Source: Micrococcaceae bacterium Sec5.1
GTDB lineage: Bacteria > Actinomycetota > Actinomycetes > Actinomycetales > Micrococcaceae
Reading direction: 5' to 3'
DNA length: 64,000 bases
Assembly (NCBI GenBank): GCA_039636795.1
Contig: CP143430.1
Location: forward strand, 4,154,001-4,218,000
In this document: one piece after another, positions 36,355 through 44,704 of the stretch
Layout: every line of letters starts with the position of its first letter
Numbering within the stretch: position 1 is the stretch's first letter
Notes under the pieces: model-generated
What the model saw: only the letters and a program-made list of their open reading frames with translations
Told to the model about the DNA's origin: nothing
The model's database searches: none
Translations under genes and position numbers: made by a program

Positions 36355-37075
36355 GGCGGCGGATCTCCTCGCGTAGCCGGCGGGTAATGACTCCGGTCAG
36401 CTCCCCAGCACGACCAGCATCAGTTCGGTGTTCCTCCGTCACATCCCATTCGGCCACAACACGACCAGGACGCGAGGACAAAAGCAGCACGCGCTGGCCC
36501 AAGCGAACAGCCTCACGAACGTTGTGCGTCACGAACACGATGGTGCGGCCGGTTTCCTTCCAGATCCGCTCGAGTTCGTCGTGAAGGAGATCGCGCGTAA
36601 TCGCATCAAGCGCCGCGAAAGGCTCATCCATCAACAACAGTTGCCGGTCCTGGGCCAAAGAACGTGCAAGGGCAACGCGTTGCCGCATGCCGCCAGAAAG
36701 TTCGTGTGGACGCTTGTCGCCGGCACCGCCGAGGTGTACAAGTTCCAGCAATTCGGTTGCCCGTTCGCGGCGGCTGGCCTTGCTGCTGGACTTGTCAGCC
36801 AGCTGAAGTGCGAGTTCGATGTTGCCTCTCGCCGTCAACCACGGGAACAGTGCCGAGTCCTGGAACATGAAGGCCGCGCCGTCGCTGGGCACCTCAAGGG
36901 CGCCCGACGTCGGATGCTCAAGTCCCGCCATGATGTTCAGTAGCGTGGACTTGCCGCAGCCGGACGCACCGAGGAGGGCTACGAACTCGCCCTGCGCGAT
37001 GGTGGCATTGACGTCGTCCAGCACCGGGGCGCCGTCGCCGAAGCGCTTGCCCAGGTTCTCGAGTACGACTGGCAT
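36344..37075 (-). CDS. ssuB: ABC transporter ATP-binding protein, sulfonate/nitrate type (SsuB-like)
   Basis: A 243-residue ABC ATPase. Walker A GASGCGKST, signature LSGGMRQR, Walker B LLLMDEPF and the H-loop FVTHNVREA are complete. The short length without a C-terminal extension fits SsuB/TauB. The start ATG 37075 follows AAGGA. It is second in the ssuA-ssuB-ssuC unit and overlaps ssuC; a GC-rich hairpin separates it from ssuA. Confidence 0.92.
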   Translation of the reverse strand: MPVVLENLGKRFGDGAPVLDDVNATIAQGEFVALLGASGCGKSTLLNIMAGLEHPTSGALEVPSDGAAFMFQDSALFPWLTARGNIELALQLADKSSSKASRRERATELLELVHLGGAGDKRPHELSGGMRQRVALARSLAQDRQLLLMDEPFAALDAITRDLLHDELERIWKETGRTIVFVTHNVREAVRLGQRVLLLSSRPGRVVAEWDVTEEHRTDAGRAGELTGVITRRLREEIRRHAK

Positions 37076-37118
37076 GGTCCCGTCCTTCGTGTTGATTGGT
37101 GGAGCTGATATGGCTGAA

Positions 37119-37166
37119 GGCTGGCCCGCTCCCCCACCCGTATTCCGGAGGGGAAGCGGACCAGCC
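37119..37166 (-). terminator. Hairpin between ssuA and ssuB
   Basis: GGCTGGCCCGCTCCCC (from 37119) pairs with GGGGAAGCGGACCAGCC (to 37166) with small bulges. There is no T-run. It probably lowers downstream expression or protects the ssuA message, giving more binding protein than ATPase. Confidence 0.6.
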
Positions 37167-37175
37167 GATTGGTGC

Positions 37176-38324
37176 TTAGTCCTGGCCGAGCCCTGCAGCG
37201 GACGTCTTCTTGCCCTCTACTTCGTTCAAGGCCCGGAGGTCGAAGATGCCGTTGATATCGGCAGCCTTGGTGGTGCCGGCGTCCACGCCGTCCTGGAGGA
37301 GCTTCTTGTACGTTCCGGCCAGAGGATCTGTGGTGAAGGTGATGTTCTTCAACGCCCGGTCGATCACGTTGGCGGGGAGCGGCTTGCCGGCTGTGTCCTT
37401 GAGGACGGCGTTGATGGTGTTGGCCTTCTCTTCCGGCGTTGCGGAGTTCAGCCAGTTCACGGATTCGACGTGGCCCTTGAGCAGTGCCTTCACAGTCTCG
37501 GGGTGCTCGGCGGCGAACTTCTTGTTCACAATCAGGATGGTGGTGGTGAATTCACCCTTGTCCCACAGGTCCTTCTCGTCCACGAGAACCTTCGCGCCGG
37601 CTTCGAGGACCAAACGGGAGGCCCACGGCTCAGGCAACCACGCGCCGTCGAGCTTTCCGTCCTGGAAGAGCTTCAGTGTCTGGGCGTTTTCTGTCGGGTT
37701 GATGTTGACGTCGCCGCTGCCGTCAGGGTTGGTCTTGTAGCCCTGGTGGCCCAACCATGCGCGGAGGGCAACGTCCTGCGTTCCGCCGAGCTGCGGGGAG
37801 GCGAGGACCTTGCCCTTGAGGTCGGCCGCGGAGTTGATTTCGGGCTTGACCACCAGCTGGGCGCCGCCGGCTGCTGCCCCGGCGATGATGCTGACCGACT
37901 CGCCGTTGCTCTTGACGAACGAGTTGATGGCCGGGTTGGGGCCGATGTACGTGGCATCGATGGCGCCGGCGTTCAAGGCCTCGATCGCGGCGGGGCCTGC
38001 GTTGAAGATCTGGGTGCTGAGCTTGGTATCGCCGAGGTCCTTGGCGATGATGCCTTTGCTGATGCCCACCAGGGCCGGGCCGTGCGTCACGTTGCTGAAG
38101 TAGCCGAGCTTGAGCTCGGCAGCAGGCGACGTTGTGGGGGCCGGAGCGGCCTCGTTGCTGCGGGAGACGGCCGACGCAACCGCTGCGCCCGCACCGATGA
38201 GCAGGACCAGGCCGACGGCCAATCCGATCTCAAGGGTGCGGCGGCGCTTGGGCTTGTTGGTCTCACCGGCGACGATGCGGGTGGTGCCGGAATCGGGCTT
38301 CTGTGACTCGGGGGTGTTTGCCAT
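37176..38324 (-). CDS. ssuA: ABC transporter substrate-binding protein, SsuA/NMT1-like
   Basis: A 382-residue solute-binding protein. It starts with a basic cytoplasmic stretch (about residues 1-30, ending KPKRRRT) and one hydrophobic helix (about 31-54) without a lipobox cysteine, so it is anchored by an uncleaved or non-lipoprotein signal, which is unusual for a Gram-positive binding protein. The mature part matches SsuA/NMT1: GYFSNVTHGPALVGISKGI, ALNAGAIDATYIGPNPAINSF and KPEINSAADLKGKVLASPQLGGTQD. It is the first gene of the ssuABC unit and lies downstream of mmuM and cysN. Sulfonates or related sulfur compounds are the likely cargo given the context. Confidence 0.88.
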   Translation of the reverse strand: MANTPESQKPDSGTTRIVAGETNKPKRRRTLEIGLAVGLVLLIGAGAAVASAVSRSNEAAPAPTTSPAAELKLGYFSNVTHGPALVGISKGIIAKDLGDTKLSTQIFNAGPAAIEALNAGAIDATYIGPNPAINSFVKSNGESVSIIAGAAAGGAQLVVKPEINSAADLKGKVLASPQLGGTQDVALRAWLGHQGYKTNPDGSGDVNINPTENAQTLKLFQDGKLDGAWLPEPWASRLVLEAGAKVLVDEKDLWDKGEFTTTILIVNKKFAAEHPETVKALLKGHVESVNWLNSATPEEKANTINAVLKDTAGKPLPANVIDRALKNITFTTDPLAGTYKKLLQDGVDAGTTKAADINGIFDLRALNEVEGKKTSAAGLGQD

Positions 38325-38486
38325 GGGGAGGTCCTAAGGAAATGTGGGATGCGAAGGGGGCGAAGATCAGGCCCCGTAACATCGCCCGTCGAGGGCAAGG
38401 AAGGACCATTCCGGAAAGGTCATGCCTTCACAGTAGGGACTGTCATATTTCCGCTTCAATCCCATAGAAACCAAGGTTCACGCAGG

Positions 38487-38559
38487 GTCACGTGACGTCA
38501 CATTCGCCGCTGGGCCTTCAAAGTTGCATCGCGTTGTGCGGCACGTGCGTTCATGAACG
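38487..38559. promoter_or_regulatory. Cluster of short palindromes upstream of ssuABC
   Basis: GTCACGTGAC (38487-38496) overlaps TGACGTCA (38493-38500). GCACGTGC is at 38541-38548 and CGTTCATGAACG at 38548-38559, reaching the mmuM stop. ACAGT-N4-ACTGT also lies nearer the gene at 38430-38443. These are candidate operators of a sulfur regulator; which protein binds is unknown. Confidence 0.45.
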
Positions 38560-39504
38560 GTCACCCGGCGTCATGTTTGCTGCCAGCTCTGCAATGTCGC
38601 GCGGCGTCGTCCGGCAGCAGCCACCGATCAGCCGGACTCCCCGGTCACGCCAGTCAGCGGCGTTCCCGGCGAGGGTAGTCGTGCCGTGACCACCAACGGA
38701 AGGCCCCCACGTCTTCGTGACGGCGTCGTAGGTCTCCCCCGAGTTCGGGTACGCGACCAACGGCCTGTCCGATACATCATTGAGCGTCCCAAGGGCCGAC
38801 GTCACCAACTCCAGCGGCACGCAGTTAACCCCGACGGCGGCCACCCGCGGGTCCGTACGGAGCAGCGCAGCCACCTCACCCAGCGGCGTTCCATCACTGA
38901 TGTGCTCCGCGTCCCGCAGCGTGAACGTGAACCAGGATTCGACGTCGAACTCCGCCACGAGCGCCAACAGAGCCTCCGCTTCGCCGAACGATGGCAGCGT
39001 CTCGCACGCCAGGAAATCTGCCCCGGCTTCCACAAGAGCGGCGATGCGCGGTCGATGGAAATCCATGAATTCTGTGCGACTCAGCGTGTAATCGCCCCGA
39101 TATTCGGAGCCATCAGCAAGGTAGGCACCGTACGGGCCCACGGATCCTGCCACCAGGAGCCGGCCGCTGGAAGGGTTCGCCTCGGCGTATTCGCGACGCG
39201 CCTCGTCGGCAAGCTGCACGCTCAACGCCACCAGCTCCAAGGCCTCGCTCTCCCCCAGGCCACGACGCGCGAATCCTTGGGGAGTGGCCTGGTAGCTGGC
39301 CGTGATGGCCACGGAGGCACCGGCGTCGTAATAGTCGCGGTGGACCTGCTTGATCAGGTGCGGCTGCTCCAGCAGGACCTTCGCGGACCACAAGGCGTCC
39401 TCAAGATCACAGCCGTGGGCCTCCAATTCCGTGGCGAGGGCCCCATCCAGGACGAGGTCCTGCCCGGAGTCCAACAGGGTGCTGAGTGCTGTGTTCTGTG
39501 GCAT
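38551..39504 (-). CDS. mmuM: Homocysteine S-methyltransferase
   Basis: A 317-residue zinc-dependent methyltransferase that makes methionine from homocysteine using S-methylmethionine (or SAM). The zinc cysteines are in GVNCVPLE and in the C-terminal IGGCCRTTPRDI. The start region DLVLDGALATELEAHGCDLEDALWSAKVLLEQP is typical of MmuM/YagD. It lies between cysN and ssuA on the same strand, tying methionine and cysteine supply together, but a strong terminator stands 36 bases in front of its start. The start ATG 39504 follows GGGAAG. Confidence 0.93.
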   Translation of the reverse strand: MPQNTALSTLLDSGQDLVLDGALATELEAHGCDLEDALWSAKVLLEQPHLIKQVHRDYYDAGASVAITASYQATPQGFARRGLGESEALELVALSVQLADEARREYAEANPSSGRLLVAGSVGPYGAYLADGSEYRGDYTLSRTEFMDFHRPRIAALVEAGADFLACETLPSFGEAEALLALVAEFDVESWFTFTLRDAEHISDGTPLGEVAALLRTDPRVAAVGVNCVPLELVTSALGTLNDVSDRPLVAYPNSGETYDAVTKTWGPSVGGHGTTTLAGNAADWRDRGVRLIGGCCRTTPRDIAELAANMTPGDRS

Positions 39505-39534
39505 GTAGTGATCTTCCCGCTAAATCGCTCAATG

Positions 39535-39598
39535 AAAAAACCGCAGCTTGTTCGAAATCCCCGCCATATAAGGCCGGGAATTTCGAACAAGCTGCGGT
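39535..39598 (-). terminator. Strong terminator of the cys operon, in the mmuM leader
   Basis: Perfect 19-bp arms ACCGCAGCTTGTTCGAAAT (39540-39558) and ATTTCGAACAAGCTGCGGT (39580-39598), followed on the minus strand by six T bases. It ends the cysN transcript and lies 36 bases before the mmuM start codon. Confidence 0.93.
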
Positions 39599-39616
39599 CT
39601 ATCTGACTCTTCGACC

Positions 39617-41020
39617 TTAGATGACGTAGCGCTCGTCTTCGTGGTCGCCCGGGTGGTCCTTGACCAGTCCGGCGGCAAGGGTGTTGCCGTCCATGGGATC
39701 GATCACCAAGAACGCGCCCGTGCGGCGGTGGTGCAGGTAGTTCTCCAGCGGCAACGGAGCAGCCAGGCGAAGCTGGGCATGTCCAATGTCGTTGAGTTCA
39801 AGGCTTGAAGCAGGCTCCACGTTGAACGTAGCCAGGTCAAGCTTGCCGGTGACGTTGCGGACCAAAGCCTGGACCGTGCGCGTACCGTGCTTCACCAGAA
39901 CCTTCTGGCCTTCACGCAGGGGCTTCGGCGAGAGCCACGCCAACGATGCGTACAGGTCAGCCGTGCTTTCGCGGACCGTTCCCGCGGCAGCGATGGTATC
40001 GCCACGGGCAATATCGATCTCGTCAGCCAAACGAACGGCAACGGACTGCGGAGCAGCCGCTTCCTGAAGTTCCTTGCCAGCGAAATCGATGCCGATAATC
40101 CGGGTGATACGCGGCTCGTGGCCAGGGCTCAGCACAGTGACTTCGTCGCCAACGTTGACGGAACCCTCGGTGATCTGGCCGGCGTAGGCGCGGTAGTCAC
40201 GGTAGGCCTCGACATCCAGCCCACCAGCCACAGCATCAGGTGCCAGGGCACCCTGCGGACGGATCACCAGCTGCACCGGGAAGCGGAAGCTCTCCAGCTC
40301 AGCCTCGAGCTCGTCGGCTGCCGGAAGGGTTTCGAGGACCTCAAGCAGTGCGGGACCCGTGTACCAGGGAGTGCGCTCGGAGCGGTCCACCACGTTATCG
40401 CCATCAAGGGCAGAAACCGGGACCACCAGCAGGTCAGCAACGCCATCGGAACCAAGTCCCAGCTCGCGGGCAACCTTCTGCACGTCAGTCTCGATGTCGC
40501 GGAAAACCTGCTCGCTGAAATCAACGAGGTCGATCTTGTTCACTGCCACAATGACGTGGGCAACGCGCAGCAACTGCAGCACGGACAGGTGCCGGCGGGT
40601 CTGCTCAAGAACACCCTTGCGGGCGTCAATAAGTACGACGACGGCATCCGCAGTGGACGCGCCGGTCACCGTGTTCTTGGTGTACTGAACGTGGCCGGGG
40701 CAATCCGCCAGGATGAAGCTGCGGCGGTCCGTAGCGAAGTAGCGGTACGCCACGTCGATCGTGATGCCCTGCTCGCGCTCGGCACGCAGGCCGTCGGTCA
40801 GGAGGGCGAGGTCGATCCCGCCCTTTTCGCCGCCGAAGCCACGGTCCGCTGAGGTGCGGGCAACGGCGTCGAGCGTGTCAGCAAGAATCGCCTTCGAATC
40901 GTGAAGGAGGCGGCCCACCAAAGTGGACTTGCCGTCGTCCACCGAGCCGGCAGTAGCGAAACGGAACAGGGTTGTGGGCAAGGCTGTTTCCAGCCCGGCA
41001 GCCAGTGTTTCGATGCTCAT
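39617..41020 (-). CDS. cysN: Sulfate adenylyltransferase large (GTPase) subunit
   Basis: A 467-residue elongation-factor-like GTPase that drives formation of APS from sulfate and ATP together with CysD. GTP motifs GSVDDGKSTLVGRLLHD (P-loop near residue 26), DCPGH and NKIDL are intact. Length is that of CysN alone; there is no fused CysC (APS kinase) domain at the C-terminus. It starts one base after the cysD stop (41021), a tight coupling. It is the last gene of sir-cysH-cysD-cysN before the terminator at 39540. Confidence 0.96.
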   Translation of the reverse strand: MSIETLAAGLETALPTTLFRFATAGSVDDGKSTLVGRLLHDSKAILADTLDAVARTSADRGFGGEKGGIDLALLTDGLRAEREQGITIDVAYRYFATDRRSFILADCPGHVQYTKNTVTGASTADAVVVLIDARKGVLEQTRRHLSVLQLLRVAHVIVAVNKIDLVDFSEQVFRDIETDVQKVARELGLGSDGVADLLVVPVSALDGDNVVDRSERTPWYTGPALLEVLETLPAADELEAELESFRFPVQLVIRPQGALAPDAVAGGLDVEAYRDYRAYAGQITEGSVNVGDEVTVLSPGHEPRITRIIGIDFAGKELQEAAAPQSVAVRLADEIDIARGDTIAAAGTVRESTADLYASLAWLSPKPLREGQKVLVKHGTRTVQALVRNVTGKLDLATFNVEPASSLELNDIGHAQLRLAAPLPLENYLHHRRTGAFLVIDPMDGNTLAAGLVKDHPGDHEDERYVI

Positions 41021-42082
41021 TTAGAAGTAGCCGTCCTTCTTGCGGTCTTCCATGGCTGCCTCGGAGATGCGGTCATCTGCTCGGGTGGCGCCACGTTCGG
41101 TCAGGGTGGAGGCAGCGACTTCGACTACGACGTCGGCCACGGTGCGGGCATCGGACTCGACGGCACCCGTGCAGGACATATCGCCCACCGTGCGGTAGCG
41201 AACCAGCTTGGTGATGACTTCCTCGTGCGGCAACGGTTCGGAAACCTCGCCTACCGCACGCCACATGCCGTCGCGGGCGAAAACCTCACGCTCGTGGGCG
41301 TAGTACAGGCCGGGGAGCTCGATGTTCTCACGCTCGATGTAGCGCCAGATGTCCAGCTCGGTCCAGTTGCTGATGGGGAACGCACGGACGTGCTGGCCCA
41401 CGGTGTGGCGACCGTTGTACAGGTTCCACAGCTCGGGGCGCTGATTGCGCGGATCCCACTGGCCGAACTCGTCACGCAGGCTCAGGATGCGCTCCTTGGC
41501 ACGGGCCTTGTCCTCGTCGCGACGGCCGCCGCCAAACACGGCGTCGAACTTGTTGCGCTGGATGGCATCAAGCAGCGGAACGGTCTGCAGCGGGTTGCGG
41601 GTGCCATCGGCACGCTCGGCCAGTTCGCCGCGGTCGATGAACTCCTGCACGGAGCCAACAACGAGCTTCAGGCCAAGACGCTCAACAGTACGGTCGCGGA
41701 AGTCGATGACCTCCGGGAAGTTGTGCCCCGTGTCCACGTGCAGGACCGGGAAAGGAACCTTGCCCGGCCAGAAAGCCTTGGTGGCCAGGTGCAGCATGAC
41801 CACGGAGTCCTTGCCGCCGGAGAACAACAGCGCAGGCTTCTCGAACTCGGCGACAACCTCGCGGATGATGTGGATTGCTTCCGATTCAAGGGTGTCCAGT
41901 GAGCTCAGGCGGGACGAGCCGCCGTCTGCCGCCCCCGCCCCTGCGCCGCGCGGCTGATCTTCGATCAGCCCAGCGCGCGGCTCCGACAGGCCCGAAGCCA
42001 CTCCCTGGGCGGCAGACGGCGTCTCTAGGTCGCTTTCCAGCACGTCCAGCTCCAGTTCCTCGTTCGTGGTTTGAGTGCTCAT
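41021..42082 (-). CDS. cysD: Sulfate adenylyltransferase small subunit with N-terminal extension
   Basis: A 353-residue CysD. The N-type ATP pyrophosphatase motif FSGGKDSVVMLHL (residue about 90), RRDEDKARAKERI and the C-terminal DRISEAAMEDRKKDGYF are all standard. Typical CysD proteins are about 300 residues and begin just before LESEAIHIIREV; here about 55 extra residues, rich in Gly/Ala/Glu/Ser, come first. That extension contains a perfect DNA palindrome (41946-41985). The start is ATG 42082, overlapping the cysH stop in ATGA; a more distal in-frame ATG at 42097 is less likely. Confidence 0.95.
   Translation of the reverse strand: MSTQTTNEELELDVLESDLETPSAAQGVASGLSEPRAGLIEDQPRGAGAGAADGGSSRLSSLDTLESEAIHIIREVVAEFEKPALLFSGGKDSVVMLHLATKAFWPGKVPFPVLHVDTGHNFPEVIDFRDRTVERLGLKLVVGSVQEFIDRGELAERADGTRNPLQTVPLLDAIQRNKFDAVFGGGRRDEDKARAKERILSLRDEFGQWDPRNQRPELWNLYNGRHTVGQHVRAFPISNWTELDIWRYIERENIELPGLYYAHEREVFARDGMWRAVGEVSEPLPHEEVITKLVRYRTVGDMSCTGAVESDARTVADVVVEVAASTLTERGATRADDRISEAAMEDRKKDGYF
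41946..41985. repeat. Palindrome inserted in the cysD reading frame
   Basis: On the minus strand: GCCGCGC, four bases, GGCTGATC, GAA, GATCAGCC, GCGCGGC. The eight-base inner arms and seven-base outer arms are perfect, interrupted only by a four-base bulge on one side. It encodes part of the low-complexity N-terminal extension of CysD without breaking the frame. Confidence 0.85.
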
Positions 42083-42813
42083 GTGTGTAGTCCGCATTCT
42101 GTCTTGTCGGATCCTGCCCAGCGGCCGGCGCGGGGATCTTCACCCGGGGCCACCTTGCGGGTGCAGGGCTGGCAGCCGATGGACGGGTAGCCCTGGCTCA
42201 GGAGGGGGTTGACGGGAAGGATGTTGTCCTCGGAGTACTCCACCAGCTGATCGAAGGTCCAGTCGACCATCGGGTTCACTTTGACCAGGCCGAAGCCCTC
42301 GTCCCAGGTGATCACCGGGGTGTTGGTGCGGGTGGGTCCTTCGTCGCGTCGGACGCCGGTGAACCACACTTCGTAGCCCGCAAGCGAGCGGCGGAGCGGC
42401 TCTACCTTGCGCAGCGCGCAGCACTGGGCGGGGTCGCGGGCGAACAGGTCCTTGCCCAGCAAACGGTCCTGCTGTTCCACTGTGTTCTCGGGGAGGACGT
42501 CCACCACGTTGACGCGCAGGTTCGCCGCTACTTCATCGCGGGTCTCATACGTTTCCTTGAAGTGGTAGCCGGTTTCGAGGAACAAAACGTCGACGCCGGG
42601 AAGCTGGTCCGCGACCAAGGCCGGAAGAACGGCGTCGGCCATGGAGCAAGCCACGGTTACTGCGGGCAGCTCGAAGTTCCGGGCCACCCAGGCGATGACA
42701 TCGCGGGCGGGCGCGTTCCAGCCAAGCTCTGCAGCTCCGGCTTCGGCCAGTGCCTTGAGTTCTTCGTGTGAGCGAAGTGCGGGGCGTGCCGGCAGTGTTT
42801 GGGGATCTGTCAC
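42079..42813 (-). CDS. cysH: Assimilatory adenylylsulfate (APS) reductase
   Basis: A 244-residue thioredoxin-dependent reductase that turns APS into sulfite. It carries the iron-sulfur motif of APS-using enzymes: Cys131-Cys132 (AQCCALRK) and Cys214/Cys217 (IGCQPCTR), plus catalytic Cys240 in the C-terminal ECGLH. Enzymes that use PAPS lack the CC...CxxC cysteines. Absence of cysC in the operon agrees with direct use of APS. The start GTG 42813 overlaps the sir stop (GTGA), and its own stop overlaps the cysD start, so the operon is tightly coupled. Confidence 0.95.
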   Translation of the reverse strand: MTDPQTLPARPALRSHEELKALAEAGAAELGWNAPARDVIAWVARNFELPAVTVACSMADAVLPALVADQLPGVDVLFLETGYHFKETYETRDEVAANLRVNVVDVLPENTVEQQDRLLGKDLFARDPAQCCALRKVEPLRRSLAGYEVWFTGVRRDEGPTRTNTPVITWDEGFGLVKVNPMVDWTFDQLVEYSEDNILPVNPLLSQGYPSIGCQPCTRKVAPGEDPRAGRWAGSDKTECGLHT

Positions 42814-44552
42814 TGGAGGTCTCCTTCGTCTGCGGAGAGTGCCCATTCGGCGAAGGTCTGGCCTTCGGCGCCAGCGGCGACGAATTTGCGGACCACACGC
42901 TCCACGTAGTCGGGCAGGTTTTCGACCGTGACCTTGAGGCCGCGGACAGTACGTCCCAAACCGGCTTCCTCACGCTCGTTGTTGGCCAGCCCGCCACCGA
43001 GGTGGACCTGGAAACCCGGGGTGGGGTCGCCGTCGGGGGTTGGCAGCATCATGCCCTTGAGGCCGATGTCCGCAGTTTGAATGCGGGCGCAGGAGTTCGG
43101 GCAGCCGTTGATGTGCAGGGACAGTGCCTGCGGAAGCTGCTTGGTCTCCACGAGGTCGGCCAGGCGGCGTTCCAATTCAGCAATGGCGGTTGCCGCGGTG
43201 ACCTTGGTTTCCACGATGGCCAGCTTGCAGAACTCGATGCCGGTGCAGGCGATGGTGCCGCGGCGGAACACGGACGGACGGGCGGAGAGGCCCAGCGTGT
43301 CCAGTTCGGCGATGAGCGGCTCTACGTGCTCCTTGGCGACGTCCAGGATGACGAGCTTCTGGTGGGGAGTTGTGCGGAGCCGGTAGCTGCCGTGCTTCTC
43401 CAGGGTGTCCGCCAGCGTGACAAGTGCCTCGCCGGAGGTACGTCCCACGGTGGGGGTCACGCCGATGAAGAACTTGCCGTCCTTCTGCTCGTGAACACCG
43501 ATGTGGTCTCCGGGAGCCGTGGGCTTGGGAGCTGCGGGGCCGTCCGGGAGCTTGAAGCCGAGGTATTCATCTTCCAGGATCTGGCGGAACTTGGCGGGGC
43601 CCCAGTCGTTCATCAGGAACTTCAGGCGGGCCTTGGTACGCATGCGGCGGTAACCGTAGTCGCGGAAGATGCTGGTGACGCCGAGCCACACTTGAGCGGC
43701 GACGTCGGCCGAGACGAACACGCCAAGGCGCTCTGCCAGGCGCGGGTTGGTGGACAAGCCGCCGCCAACCCAGAGGTCGTAACCGGCACCGAGTTCGGGG
43801 TGGACAACGCCCACCAAGGCGAAGTCGTTGATCTCGTGGACCACGTCCTGGGACGGGTGGCCGGTGATCGCAGTCTTGTACTTGCGCGGCAGGTTGGCCA
43901 GCTCGGGGTCGCCGATGAAACGCTCGGCGAGCTCCTGGATGAGCGGCGTGGGATCGATGATCTCGTCCTTGGCGATGCCGGCAACCGGCGAACCCAGGAT
44001 GACACGGGGAACGTCGCCGCAGGCCTCGGTGGTGGACAGGCCGATGGACTCCAGCCGACGCCAGATTTCCGGCACATCCTCCACGCGGATCCAGTGCAAC
44101 TGAATGTTCTGGCGGTCCGTGAGGTCGGCCGAGCCGCGGGCGAAGTCCACGGAGATCTGACCGATAACGCGCAGCTGCTCGGTGGTCAGCGCGCCGCCGT
44201 CAATGCGGACGCGAAGCATGAAGTACTTGTCTTCGAGCTCGTGCGGCTCAAGTGTTGCGGTCTTGCCGCCGTCGATCCCGGGCTTGCGCTGGGTGTAAAG
44301 ACCCCACCAGCGGAAACGGCCGTGGAGATCGGTGCCGTCGATCGAGTCGAAGCCCTCTTTGGAGTAGACAGACTCAATCCGCTCACGGACGTTCAGTCCG
44401 TTGTCTTCCTGCTTCCAGGTTTCGTTGGCGTTGAGCGGCTCAGTGCCATCAACCTTCCACTGGCCGTGAGGCTTGGCGGCAGGGCGGGTGCGTGCTGGGC
44501 GCGAGGGGACTGCGGAGTCCGCGGGCGCACCGGCTACAGCTGTATCTGTCAT
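42810..44552 (-). CDS. sir: Ferredoxin-dependent sulfite reductase
   Basis: A 580-residue sirohaem/[4Fe-4S] reductase that makes sulfide from sulfite using six electrons from ferredoxin. Cluster cysteines Cys436, Cys442, Cys484 and Cys488 (CTGIEFC and NGCPNSC) give the canonical C-x5-C-xn-C-x3-C pattern. Two ferrodoxin-like half-domains repeat along the chain. Nitrite reductases share this fold, but the cysHDN operon makes sulfite the substrate. The start ATG 44552 has no ribosome site but lies six bases after TAAAGT, with TTGCTG 18 bases further up, a leaderless promoter for the whole operon. No ferredoxin gene is in the operon. Confidence 0.95.
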   Translation of the reverse strand: MTDTAVAGAPADSAVPSRPARTRPAAKPHGQWKVDGTEPLNANETWKQEDNGLNVRERIESVYSKEGFDSIDGTDLHGRFRWWGLYTQRKPGIDGGKTATLEPHELEDKYFMLRVRIDGGALTTEQLRVIGQISVDFARGSADLTDRQNIQLHWIRVEDVPEIWRRLESIGLSTTEACGDVPRVILGSPVAGIAKDEIIDPTPLIQELAERFIGDPELANLPRKYKTAITGHPSQDVVHEINDFALVGVVHPELGAGYDLWVGGGLSTNPRLAERLGVFVSADVAAQVWLGVTSIFRDYGYRRMRTKARLKFLMNDWGPAKFRQILEDEYLGFKLPDGPAAPKPTAPGDHIGVHEQKDGKFFIGVTPTVGRTSGEALVTLADTLEKHGSYRLRTTPHQKLVILDVAKEHVEPLIAELDTLGLSARPSVFRRGTIACTGIEFCKLAIVETKVTAATAIAELERRLADLVETKQLPQALSLHINGCPNSCARIQTADIGLKGMMLPTPDGDPTPGFQVHLGGGLANNEREEAGLGRTVRGLKVTVENLPDYVERVVRKFVAAGAEGQTFAEWALSADEGDLQ

Positions 44553-44558
44553 ACGTCG

Positions 44559-44588
44559 ACTTTAGGTGTGGCCAGTTTTGGTCAGCAA
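44559..44588 (-). promoter_or_regulatory. Leaderless promoter of the sir-cysHDN operon
   Basis: TTGCTG, 18 bases, TAAAGT (44564-44559), six bases, ATG 44552 on the minus strand. Confidence 0.6.
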
Positions 44589-44656
44589 AGGTCCGGAAAC
44601 GCTAAGTCACCTAGGGAAACATTTCGTCACGAACACGCCAGCGGCCTTGTCCCACG

Positions 44657-44674
44657 GGCCTGTATATGCAGGTC
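44657..44674. promoter_or_regulatory. Imperfect inverted repeat upstream of sir
   Basis: CCTGTATATGCAGG (44659-44672), flanked by GG/CC, is a near-perfect palindrome about 110 bases before the sir start. It is a possible operator for the sulfate-assimilation regulon; the binding protein is unknown. Confidence 0.35.
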
Positions 44675-44704
44675 CTTTTGGGGCTCCCACCGCGCAAATA
44701 AAGG

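Noticed and set aside
36819..38306. 495-codon open frame antisense to ssuA/ssuB
   Set aside because: It crosses two real genes and an intergenic hairpin and has no recognisable features.
38325..39600. SAM riboswitch in front of mmuM or ssuA
   Set aside because: No S-box core (kink-turn and conserved loops) could be found; only a terminator and short palindromes are seen.
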